A DNA stretch of 7,194 nucleotides, taken from the NCBI GenBank assembly GCA_028708105.1, contig JAQVZR010000085.1, positions 1 to 7,194 of the forward strand, given 5' to 3'. Below the pieces are notes generated by a model, which worked only from the letters and a program-made list of their open reading frames with translations, did not search any database and had not been told where the DNA came from. Shown in pieces: positions 1 through 5,799 of the stretch. Made by a program: the position numbers and the translations under genes. Every line of letters starts with the position of its first letter. The stretch's first letter is position 1. The stretch comes from Desulfoplanes sp. GTDB taxonomy: Bacteria > Desulfobacterota > Desulfovibrionia > Desulfovibrionales > Desulfomicrobiaceae.

Positions 1-836
1 CTACAGTGTTCTCCGGAGTCCATGAAGTCCACGCCGTGGATGCGGCCGGGGTACATCCCCTGCTCCTGGCTCTGGGAAGTGAACGCTATGTCCCCTATGC
101 CAGAGAACGCCAGCCCCAGGAACTCATTACCTGCGGCCTGTCTTTGCTGGGATCAAGCCAGACATCTCTGGCCAAATACGTGATCATTGCGGCCAAAGAA
201 GATAACCCCAGGCTCTCCACCCACGATATTCCCGGATTCTTCCACCATATTCTGGAACGCATGGACCGGACACGGGACCTTCATTTCATTACCCGGACCA
301 CTATGGATACCCTGGACTATTCGGGGACCGGGCTGAATCAAGGTTCCAAAGTGCTGTGGACCGTAGCCGGCCCCCAAAAAAACCAGCTAAGTCACGAACT
401 GGCTCCCGATTTGTCCCTCCCTGCGGGATTCAGCACACCCACGGTTTTTGCCCCGGGCATCATGCTTATTCAAGGGCCCAAACACACCCAACCCCGGGGC
501 ACCGTTGATCCCGTCATGGAATCCCTCTGTCTGACTCTGACCGACCAAGAAAGTATGTCTGGCTGGCCTCTGCTGGTCGTAACCGACGACGTGTCCTTCA
601 CGACCCGCACCTGGGACAATTTTCTCTGGATCACCTTCACCCGTTCGGACCCGGCTACAGACATCTATGGCGTAGGTGCGGATATCCATTGCAAACATTG
701 GGGGTGCACCGGCCCCATGGTCATTGACGCACGCAGCAAGACATTCCATGCTCCCACCCTCGAATCCGATCCGGAGATAGAAAAACGGGTCGACAGCCTG
801 GGTGCACCTAGTGGACCACTGCACGGCATTATCTGA
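1..836 (+). CDS. UbiD family decarboxylase, C-terminal part (5' end outside window)
   Basis: The reading frame is open from the left edge (first whole codon at position 3) to TGA at 834-836, so the GTG at 6 is unlikely to be the start and roughly 277 C-terminal residues are visible. UbiD-family enzymes are prenylated-FMN-dependent (de)carboxylases acting on aromatic or unsaturated acids. Here the run LLVVTDDVSF, followed by TWDNFLWITFTRSDPATDI (about residues 189-220 counted from position 6), matches the UbiD C-terminal pattern of a DD pair, an ND-type turn, W-I-x-x-T-R and DP-x-x-D. The opening VHEVHAVDAAGVHPLLLAL resembles the segment that begins the C-terminal domain of E. coli UbiD. The catalytic Glu/Arg residues of the family lie upstream of the visible part, so activity and substrate cannot be judged. 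No ubiX-like flavin prenyltransferase gene is in the window. The family call is firm; a role in ubiquinone or menaquinone synthesis is not shown. Confidence 0.9.
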   Translation, partial: TVFSGVHEVHAVDAAGVHPLLLALGSERYVPYARERQPQELITCGLSLLGSSQTSLAKYVIIAAKEDNPRLSTHDIPGFFHHILERMDRTRDLHFITRTTMDTLDYSGTGLNQGSKVLWTVAGPQKNQLSHELAPDLSLPAGFSTPTVFAPGIMLIQGPKHTQPRGTVDPVMESLCLTLTDQESMSGWPLLVVTDDVSFTTRTWDNFLWITFTRSDPATDIYGVGADIHCKHWGCTGPMVIDARSKTFHAPTLESDPEIEKRVDSLGAPSGPLHGII

Positions 837-1086
837 CCTATGGAAAAATATATAGAGGGGCCCCCGTCCATACACCTCTGGAATGTCCTGCCGCCTGCGC
901 ACTGCATACAGCAGACATTCGCCGATGCAGCCGCATACGGTGCCCCCCGACCTGGAGTCTAATAAATATCCTCTTCCAAGGTCCTGTATTGCATCCACGG
1001 AATCTTTGGAGTAGAAAACTTGTCAGTTTTTCATTTTGTCATCAGCCCCTGCGTGCATTGCCCGCAGCCATGGAGACCCAATCATC
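837..1086. other. Intergenic gap between ubiD-like gene and aminotransferase
   Basis: No convincing gene is seen in these 250 bases. Visible structure includes a short inverted repeat AGAGG (854-858)/CCTCT (875-879) enclosing the palindrome GGGGCCCC (857-864). It has no T-run after it, so it is a poor terminator. The hexamer TTGTCA occurs twice 16 bases apart (1020-1025 and 1036-1041) just before the aminotransferase gene, without a clear matching -10 box. A 40-codon frame at 840-962 starts 4 bases after the UbiD stop but has no Shine-Dalgarno sequence. The gap suggests the two neighbours may be separately transcribed, but no promoter could be assigned. Confidence 0.5.
1072..1075 (+). promoter_or_regulatory. 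Ribosome binding site deciding the aminotransferase start
   Basis: GGAG lies 11 bases before the ATG at 1087. The frame also opens at a TTG at 1036, but that codon has no purine-rich site upstream (the preceding bases are T-rich). The extra 17 residues it would add do not resemble the family N-terminus. The spacing is somewhat long, so the choice is good but not certain. Confidence 0.55.
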
Positions 1087-2253
1087 ATGCTCAACAAACA
1101 GCGCTTACTCACCCCCGGACCTACCCCCCTACCCGAAGACGTCAGGCTGGCCATGGCCCAGGATATGATCCATCATCGTAAACCCGAATTCAAAAAAATC
1201 ATGGCCAACGTCCAAGCAGGCCTGCAGCACCTCTTTGGCACCACGCAGCCGGTTCTTTCCCTGACCAGTTCGGGCACCGGAGCCATGACCGCAGCCGTGA
1301 CCAATATAGTCAAACCAGGGGACACAGTGCTGGTCATTGAGGGAGGTAAATTTGGTGAACGCTGGTCGGATATCGCAAAAAAACATGACCTGGAAATGAT
1401 CATCCTGCCCGTTGCCTGGGGTAGTGCTGCCAAGGTTATCGATGTTCTGAACAGCCTGGACCGCTGGCAGGAAAAAATCAAAGGTGTCCTGATCCAGGCA
1501 TCTGAAACTTCCACGGGGGTCCTGCATCTGATCAAGGAAATCGCGGAAATAACCCGCAAACGGGACGTGCTCATGGTCGTAGATGGCATTTCTGCCGTAG
1601 GCATCTCCCCCTGCCCCATGGACGAATGGGGCATTGACTGCCTGCTTACCGGTTCCCAAAAAGGATTAATGCTCCCCCCGGGGCTCTCCTTCATTTCTCT
1701 GAGCGAACGGGCCTGGGACCAAGTCCGTAAAGTCAAACCTAAAAATTTCTATTTTGATCTGCTCAAGGAACGGGACAAAATTCTGGACGATCAGACACTG
1801 TTTACCCCAGCCATTAGTCTTATCGTCGGGCTGGAACAGAGCCTGAAACATTTTGAAGGCGACAAGCTGGAACAAATTTTTCGTAAACAATGGGCCCTGA
1901 CGGCCATGGCCCGAACAGGTATTACAGCCCTTGGATTGGAACTGCTGGCCATGGAAAATTTTACATGGGGACTCACCTCACTACTCATTCCACCAGGCAT
2001 CGATGCTTCTGATATTATTGACATTATGGCAAAAGACTATGGAATAGTGGCCGCTGGAGGTCAGGGGCGCATGAAAGGTAAAATGATCCGTCTAGGACAC
2101 ATGGGCCATATTGACTGGAGTGATCTTTTGGCCGGCATCTATGCTCTGCGTCAGGCCTTTGTCGCCTGCGGCGGACACACCGGATGCAAAGATTATATGG
2201 AACAGGCCATGAACGCCTATACCCAAACACTTGCTGAAGGCCGACCTGTATAG
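1087..2253 (+). CDS. Class V pyridoxal-phosphate aminotransferase, alanine-glyoxylate/serine-pyruvate type
   Basis: This 388-residue protein is the usual length for fold-type I, class V aminotransferases such as alanine:glyoxylate and serine:pyruvate/glyoxylate transaminases, which transfer an amino group via PLP in the cytoplasm. The N-terminus LLTPGPTPLPEDV is the typical family opening. SSGTGAM (residues 61-67) is the phosphate-binding turn. SETSTGV (139-145) and VDGISAVG (about 165-172, with the PLP-ring Asp166) follow. GSQKGLMLPPG contains the predicted Schiff-base Lys192, and IRLGHMG carries Arg335, which is expected to bind the substrate carboxylate. All key residues are present, so it should be active. 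The real substrates (alanine, serine, aspartate or another amino donor) cannot be told from sequence. The C-terminus has a CGGHTGC stretch that I do not recognise as a family feature. ATG 1087 is preferred over TTG 1036. The next gene follows after 62 bases and may be co-transcribed. Confidence 0.9.
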   Translation: MLNKQRLLTPGPTPLPEDVRLAMAQDMIHHRKPEFKKIMANVQAGLQHLFGTTQPVLSLTSSGTGAMTAAVTNIVKPGDTVLVIEGGKFGERWSDIAKKHDLEMIILPVAWGSAAKVIDVLNSLDRWQEKIKGVLIQASETSTGVLHLIKEIAEITRKRDVLMVVDGISAVGISPCPMDEWGIDCLLTGSQKGLMLPPGLSFISLSERAWDQVRKVKPKNFYFDLLKERDKILDDQTLFTPAISLIVGLEQSLKHFEGDKLEQIFRKQWALTAMARTGITALGLELLAMENFTWGLTSLLIPPGIDASDIIDIMAKDYGIVAAGGQGRMKGKMIRLGHMGHIDWSDLLAGIYALRQAFVACGGHTGCKDYMEQAMNAYTQTLAEGRPV

Positions 2254-2304
2254 CTGGAAATCAAAACCAACTCCGCAAATTTCTTTGACAATGCCCCCAA
2301 ACCC

Positions 2305-2311
2305 AAGGAGG
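2305..2311 (+). promoter_or_regulatory. Strong Shine-Dalgarno supporting a GTG start
   Basis: AAGGAGG, a near-perfect anti-16S match, ends 4 bases before the GTG at 2316. The short spacing is slightly unusual. No in-frame ATG lies near it, so the GTG is the best start for the DUF1844 gene. Confidence 0.7.
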
Positions 2312-2315
2312 GACC

Positions 2316-2699
2316 GTGCCTGAAGAACACAATGCATCCGGCCAAACGGATCAACCAACAGAAATCCCAAAAAAAGATGAACCACACCACGAAGCCGAAA
2401 AACGCGTGAAACAAGAATACACAAAGACCTCTCAGGCCAACGACTCAGGATGCATGCCAAAACTTGATTTCTCAACATTTGTCATGTCGCTCAGTTCCAC
2501 AGTTCTCGTCCATTTGGGCGAAATTCCGGACATCCAAACCGGAATGGCCACACCGAACATTCCCTTGGCCAAGCAGACCATTGATATTTTGACCATGCTT
2601 CAGGAAAAAACCCAGGGCAACCTGACAGGGGAAGAAACCCGCCTCATACGCGATCTGCTTTTTGAGTTACGGGTAAAATTCATCCAGCGAAACCCGTAA
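2316..2699 (+). CDS. DUF1844 domain-containing protein
   Basis: This is a 127-residue protein with a GTG start. Residues 1-45 are polar, charged and probably disordered (many E, K, Q, H). The conserved DUF1844 region covers about 47-125. It includes MPKLDFSTFVMSLSSTVLVHLGEI, whose S-S-x-x-x-V-H-L-G-E core is the family hallmark, then NIPLAKQTIDILTMLQEKTQGNLT and a final helix ending in LLFELRVKFIQ. The predicted content is mostly helical, with no signal peptide or clear membrane segment. The function of DUF1844 is unknown to me, and I infer none. It lies 62 bases after the aminotransferase and 114 before rfbD, possibly in the same transcription unit. Length and architecture look normal, and the family assignment is confident from the motif pattern. 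Confidence 0.85.
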   Translation: MPEEHNASGQTDQPTEIPKKDEPHHEAEKRVKQEYTKTSQANDSGCMPKLDFSTFVMSLSSTVLVHLGEIPDIQTGMATPNIPLAKQTIDILTMLQEKTQGNLTGEETRLIRDLLFELRVKFIQRNP

Positions 2700-2795
2700 A
2701 GAACAAATCAAACAGCCTGGATACACACGACTGGACACATCTCCTGGCTACGGAGATGCTGCCCATGCGAGAAGATGCTCTACCAATGACGTACC

Positions 2796-2803
2796 AGGAA
2801 GGA
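2796..2803 (+). promoter_or_regulatory. Purine-rich ribosome binding site with two possible rfbD starts
   Basis: AGGAAGGA can serve either ATG 2814 (10 bases after its end) or, through its first AGGA, GTG 2805 (5 bases on). The two choices differ by only three residues (M-P-Y). ATG 2814 places the Rossmann glycine motif at residue 10, close to the N-terminus as in the family. Confidence 0.5.
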
Positions 2804-2813
2804 TGTGCCATAC

Positions 2814-3695
2814 ATGATTGAAAAAAAAGCCCTTGTTCTGGGCGGGAAAACCGGATTTCTGGGTCAGGCACTAGCTCAAGTTCTGACGGCCCAGGGCTGG
2901 GAAATCATCTGTCCCGGCCGCAACGATCTGGATGTTTTCAACCAGAATGACATGGACAGATATCTCGAAACACATCGCCCCTCCCATATTTTCAATACCA
3001 TCGGCTATACCCAGGTGGATACAGCCGAAGAAGACCAAAACCAGGCCGCATTGCTCAACAAAACGCTGCCAGTACTCCTGGCACGCTTAGCACGCCAACG
3101 TGGTCTTTATTTCATCCATTACAGTACGGATTTTGTCTTTGACGGTAAAAAAACCACCCCGTATCTGATTGAAGATTCCACCTCTCCACTCAATATTTAC
3201 GGCCAGAGCAAACGGGATGGCGAACAGGGCATTTTGGCCCTTGGCTGGGAAAAAACCCTGATTATCCGTACGGCATGGCTTTTTGGCCCCTTTAAAACCA
3301 ATTTTGTGGACCGGATCATCGAACTTGCCCAGGAGCGTGATTCTCTGGGCATCGTCCACGATCAGATCGGCAGCCCGACCTTTACGATGGATCTGGCATG
3401 CCACACCCTGGAACTGATCAAACGCAATGCCAAAGGCATCTACCATATAACCAACAGCGGACATGCATCGTGGTGCGAACTGGCCGCCGAGGCCATCGCC
3501 TGCGCTGGCGTTCCCTGCCACGTCAAAGCCATCGCCTCGAAAGATTATCCCCAGAAGGCCGTCAGACCAGCCTATTCCGTTCTGGATTGTTCAGCTTTCA
3601 TCCAGAAAACAGGCATCACTCCCCGCCCATGGGTACAAGCACTGCGAGCCTATCTTTTCAATCAGGATCATCCCTGCCACAAAAATCAGCAATGA
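2814..3695 (+). CDS. rfbD: dTDP-4-dehydrorhamnose reductase family protein (RmlD/RfbD-like)
   Basis: This is a 293-residue extended short-chain dehydrogenase, matching the usual RmlD length. RmlD reduces dTDP-4-dehydro-L-rhamnose to dTDP-L-rhamnose with NAD(P)H, the last step of rhamnose-donor synthesis for surface polysaccharide. The Rossmann nucleotide loop GGKTGFLG is at residues 10-17. YSTDFVFDG (103-111) is the family's Y-S-T-D-x-V-F-D-G with Thr105 and Asp106. YGQSKRDGE (129-137) supplies the catalytic Tyr129 and Lys133. RTAWLFGP (152-159) and DQIGSPTFTMDLA (183-195) are further RmlD signatures. The N-half motif reads NTIGYTQVDTAEED, where typical RmlD has N-A-A-A-Y-T-x-V-D. That is a mild divergence, so a related sugar-nucleotide reductase (for example of the MAT2B/SDR type) is possible. 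No rfbA, rfbB or rfbC is adjacent. GTG 2805 is an alternative start. An A8 run (2821-2828) lies at codons 3-5. Confidence 0.85.
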   Translation: MIEKKALVLGGKTGFLGQALAQVLTAQGWEIICPGRNDLDVFNQNDMDRYLETHRPSHIFNTIGYTQVDTAEEDQNQAALLNKTLPVLLARLARQRGLYFIHYSTDFVFDGKKTTPYLIEDSTSPLNIYGQSKRDGEQGILALGWEKTLIIRTAWLFGPFKTNFVDRIIELAQERDSLGIVHDQIGSPTFTMDLACHTLELIKRNAKGIYHITNSGHASWCELAAEAIACAGVPCHVKAIASKDYPQKAVRPAYSVLDCSAFIQKTGITPRPWVQALRAYLFNQDHPCHKNQQ

Positions 3696-3755
3696 TCCCG
3701 TAACAAGCAGGAAGAACAACCTGGCCCCCCCCTGCGTCCCAGGCGAAGTACGCTC

Positions 3756-3783
3756 CTTGACATGCCTTGACAGTTCCCTAGGT
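3756..3783 (+). promoter_or_regulatory. Candidate sigma-32-like heat-shock promoter for hrcA
   Basis: CTTGACA (3756-3762) and CCCTAGGT (3776-3783) are separated by 13 bases. This resembles the sigma-32 consensus CTTGAAA, 11-16 bases, CCCCATNT: the -35 differs at one position and the -10 at two specified positions. It sits in the 133-base gap before hrcA, the expected place for a heat-shock promoter, and would give a leader of about 40 bases. The motif match is by eye, and the consensus comes from E. coli. Confidence 0.4.
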
Positions 3784-3793
3784 GATGAATAAT
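3767..3793 (+). promoter_or_regulatory. Possible overlapping sigma-70-type promoter before hrcA
   Basis: A perfect -35 hexamer TTGACA (3767-3772) is followed by AATAAT (3788-3793), which matches TATAAT at five of six positions, but with a short 15-base spacer. A second -10-like TATAAC is at 3805-3810, too far to pair with it. It overlaps the sigma-32-like candidate, so the two may be alternatives. Confidence 0.3.
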
Positions 3794-3828
3794 TTTAGGC
3801 GATATATAACATGTCTGCCAGGTGACAT

Positions 3829-4860
3829 ATGGACCTTTCTCAACGTGAAATTGACGTCCTGACATCGATTGTCGAGGAATACATTACCACCGCCCGTCCG
3901 GTGGGTTCACGTAGTGTCGCCAAAAAATCAACCAGCAAGCTCAGCCCGGCCACTATCCGCACCACCATGGCCGACCTGACGGACAAAGGCCTGCTGGACC
4001 AGCCTCATACGTCCGCAGGACGCATTCCAACCATAAAAGGATTGCGTTTTTATCTGGATACCATTTTACAGATAGCACCTCTTTCCGGTCATGAGATGGA
4101 CTCCATTTCCGTCGATCTTGAACATGCCGGTTCTGACCCCTCTGATATTTTCCGCCATACATCCAAGGTGCTGTCCACCCTCTCCAAACAGGCATGCCTT
4201 GTACTCGGTCCCAGCCAGGGTTCCGTTCAATGGAAACACATCGACTTCGTTCTCCTGACTCCTGGAAAAATCATGTCCATCCTTGTTCTGCAAGGAGGTA
4301 TTGTCCAGAACAAGATCATTGACGTGGACACAAAAATCACCACGGACGATCTGGTCAAATACAGCAATTTTTTGAACAGCCATTTTCAAGGACAATCCAT
4401 CCATAGCGTCCGGAAAAAGATTCTGACCGAGATGCAATTGGCTAGAGAAGTCTTTGACGCTCTGTACCAAAAGGCCCTGCACCTGGCTCATAAGACCTGC
4501 TTTACAGATACACAGCGAGAAATCTTTGTGGAAGGGGCAAGCAACCTGCTTTCCCAACCCGATTTCACTGATCTGGAAGCCATGCGGGATATTTTTAGAC
4601 TGCTCGAAGAACGCTCCAGACTTTTAGGCCTTGTGGACAAGATCTTTGATGAACAGAATTCACGGATTATTCTCGGCCAGGAAGAAGACTGCCATGACCT
4701 TGATGATTGCTGCCTGGTCTCTTCACCGTATACCGTTTCTGATGGCACCGGAGGGATGATCACCATCATTGGCCCCATCCGTATGAACTACGCCAAAATC
4801 ATTCCAATGGTTGACTTTACCGCACAGATACTTAGTCAAATGTTGCAGTCGCGTTTCTAG
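3829..4860 (+). CDS. hrcA: Heat-inducible transcription repressor HrcA
   Basis: This 343-residue protein has the normal HrcA length. HrcA represses chaperone genes by binding the CIRCE inverted repeat, and its folding depends on GroEL in well-studied bacteria. Residues 1-75 form the winged-helix DNA-binding domain: L-S-Q-R-E-I-D-V-L at the start, then ARPVGSRSVAKKS (22-34), LSPATIRTTMADLTDKGLL (38-56) as the recognition region, and QPHTSAGRIPT (58-68) as the wing. The C-terminal part carries the conserved DCCLVSSPY and GMITIIGPIRMNYAKIIPMV, the family's G-P-x-R-M-x-Y-x-K box. The ATG at 3829 has AGGTGA directly upstream (3820-3825). The gene heads the hrcA-grpE-dnaK cluster, with grpE beginning 141 bases after its stop. 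No canonical CIRCE was found before hrcA, grpE or dnaK, so its operator here is unclear; it may act elsewhere (for example groESL) or on a variant site. Confidence 0.95.
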   Translation: MDLSQREIDVLTSIVEEYITTARPVGSRSVAKKSTSKLSPATIRTTMADLTDKGLLDQPHTSAGRIPTIKGLRFYLDTILQIAPLSGHEMDSISVDLEHAGSDPSDIFRHTSKVLSTLSKQACLVLGPSQGSVQWKHIDFVLLTPGKIMSILVLQGGIVQNKIIDVDTKITTDDLVKYSNFLNSHFQGQSIHSVRKKILTEMQLAREVFDALYQKALHLAHKTCFTDTQREIFVEGASNLLSQPDFTDLEAMRDIFRLLEERSRLLGLVDKIFDEQNSRIILGQEEDCHDLDDCCLVSSPYTVSDGTGGMITIIGPIRMNYAKIIPMVDFTAQILSQMLQSRF

Positions 4861-4910
4861 CCCTTTTCCTTGGGCGCACGAACCATGTCCCACGACAACC
4901 CGATACGCAG

Positions 4911-4943
4911 GCATTGCACGGTCTTCGCAAGAACGTGCGATGC
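4911..4943. repeat. Interrupted palindrome between hrcA and grpE, possible operator or RNA hairpin
   Basis: GCATTGCACG (4911-4920) faces CGTGCGATGC (4934-4943), with 9 of 10 positions complementary and the tenth a T/G pair. Inside, TCTT (4922-4925) and AAGA (4929-4932) also pair across a CGC loop, with one G/A mismatch at 4921/4933. The whole 33-base element can fold as one hairpin of about 14 pairs. It contains GCAC and GTGC, as CIRCE does, but the distance between them is 15 rather than 13 bases, and the flanking TTA/TAA is not conserved. No T-run follows, so it is not a typical terminator. It ends 58 bases before grpE. Confidence 0.6.
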
Positions 4944-5001
4944 GTTAAGATATGGCTGACCAAATATTTTTACCAGCCCACCTATTTAAGGAGTTTAGAA
5001 C

Positions 5002-5601
5002 ATGGAAAAAATAAAACAAGATATTCCTTCCCCGGAGAACAGCCCCGCAGACCCAGCCCTTGAAAAAGAAGAGCCCCTTCAGGATCTTCCGGAAGATATC
5101 CAGGAAAACCAAGAGCCTACGCTCGAAGAAAAAGTTGAACAGCTTACTCTTGAACTTGAAAAACAAAAAAAAGAAACCCTGCGTATTCTTGCCGATTCAG
5201 AAAATCTCAAAAAACGACTCCTCAGAGAAAAAAATGATTTCTGCCAATTTGCCACCAGTGCCATCATTGAGAGCATCCTGCCGGTCATGGATAATCTTGA
5301 ACTGGCCCTGCAGCACGGCAAAGAGGAGCAAGGATGCAAAAATCTTATCGTTGGTGTCGAAATGACCCTGAATATCTTCAGGGAAGCTCTGAAAAAGCAG
5401 GGGCTGACCATTATCGGACCGGGGGATCAGGGCAAACCCTTTGATCCCGCAGTGCACGAAGCCATGGCCCAGACACCGGACGCAACCATGGACGAAGGAT
5501 GCGTCAGTCAAGTTATGCAGGCTGGATACAAACTGCACAACCGATTACTCCGCCCGGCAAAAGTCCTTGTGAGCAGTTCATGCCCACCTGAGAGTAAATA
5601 A
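5002..5601 (+). CDS. grpE: GrpE, nucleotide exchange factor of DnaK
   Basis: GrpE releases ADP from DnaK to drive the chaperone cycle, acting as a homodimer in the cytoplasm. The 199-residue length is typical. Residues 1-40 are acidic and proline-rich, probably disordered. About 41-90 forms the long charged dimerising helix (for example LEEKVEQLTLELEKQKKETL, then DSENLKKRLLREKND). SILPVMDNLELAL (91-103) begins the four-helix bundle. The C-terminal beta domain that contacts DnaK includes GKPFDPAVHEAMAQ (144-157) and the signature VSQVMQAGYKLHNRLLRPAKVLV (168-190). All family landmarks are present. AAGGAG (4988-4993) lies 8 bases before the ATG, a strong ribosome binding site. The gene lies between hrcA and dnaK, and no clear promoter was found directly before it, so it is likely read from hrcA. 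The C-terminal tail ends SSSCPPESK, which is not conserved. Confidence 0.96.
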   Translation: MEKIKQDIPSPENSPADPALEKEEPLQDLPEDIQENQEPTLEEKVEQLTLELEKQKKETLRILADSENLKKRLLREKNDFCQFATSAIIESILPVMDNLELALQHGKEEQGCKNLIVGVEMTLNIFREALKKQGLTIIGPGDQGKPFDPAVHEAMAQTPDATMDEGCVSQVMQAGYKLHNRLLRPAKVLVSSSCPPESK

Positions 5602-5650
5602 CAACAGACAATGACCTGTCAAAATATGTTGTGACATAGAGATCCCAGGG

Positions 5651-5674
5651 CGGTACGGGATGCCATCCCGACCG
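5651..5674. terminator. GC-rich hairpin after grpE, possible terminator lacking a T-run
   Basis: CGGT (5651-5654), bulged A, CGGGAT (5656-5661), a 3-base GCC loop, then ATCCCG (5665-5670) and ACCG (5671-5674): ten pairs with a single bulge. It begins 49 bases after the grpE stop. Its place before a new promoter fits partial termination of the hrcA-grpE transcript, or mRNA end protection. The following bases are A-rich (AAAT), not a T tract, so classical intrinsic termination is doubtful. Confidence 0.4.
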
Positions 5675-5739
5675 AAATGATCCAGCACATCAGACACAGT
5701 AAAATTTCCAGTCTGTGATCATTTTTATCTGCTTCCCCC

Positions 5740-5767
5740 TTTACAACGTGTTTAGGTGCATTATGAT
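5740..5767 (+). promoter_or_regulatory. Sigma-70-type promoter for dnaK
   Basis: TTTACA (5740-5745) and TATGAT (5762-5767) are each five of six against TTGACA and TATAAT, with a 16-base spacer. This is the best promoter match in the window. Transcription would begin at about 5773-5775, giving dnaK its own promoter apart from the one before hrcA. Confidence 0.5.
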
Positions 5768-5768
5768 T

Positions 5769-5799
5769 CATTCCGAGCGTGAATATCCGCAACGGAATG
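5769..5799. repeat. Inverted repeat overlapping the predicted dnaK transcription start
   Basis: CATTCCG (5769-5775) and CGGAATG (5793-5799) are perfect complements 17 bases apart. A nested GCG (5777-5779)/CGC (5788-5790) pair lies inside. The left arm lies just after the -10 box and on the predicted start site, a usual place for a repressor operator. Because that arm would be only partly transcribed, a DNA-level operator is more likely than an RNA hairpin. It is not similar to CIRCE. Confidence 0.45.

Noticed and set aside
840..962. A 40-codon + strand frame beginning just after the UbiD stop.
   Set aside because: It has no ribosome binding site, no recognisable motif and an unremarkable length for chance in a GC-balanced gap.
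387..998. Long antisense frame opposite the UbiD-like gene (and similar antisense frames at 1129-1659, 4066-4557 and 6477-6932).
   Set aside because: They lie opposite strong coding genes, their translations show no family motifs, and they are explained by codon bias of the real genes.
1036..1086. TTG 1036 as the aminotransferase start.
   Set aside because: It has no ribosome binding site, and the 17 added residues are unlike the family; ATG 1087 gives the expected N-terminus.
3087..3093. TTAGCAC, the left half of a CIRCE arm, inside rfbD.
   Set aside because: There is no matching right arm at the proper distance and it lies within a coding region; a chance match.
3720..3743. CCTGG/CCAGG stem after rfbD as a terminator.
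   Set aside because: It has only five pairs with a 14-base loop and no T-run.
3398..3792. Two overlapping + strand frames in and after the 3' end of rfbD.
   Set aside because: They are out of frame with rfbD over its conserved C-terminus, and their arginine/proline/serine-rich translations look like shadows.
5736..5743. CCCCTTTA, resembling a sigma-32 -10 element before dnaK.
   Set aside because: No acceptable CTTGAA-like -35 lies 11-16 bases upstream; the overlapping TTTACA/TATGAT pair explains the region better.
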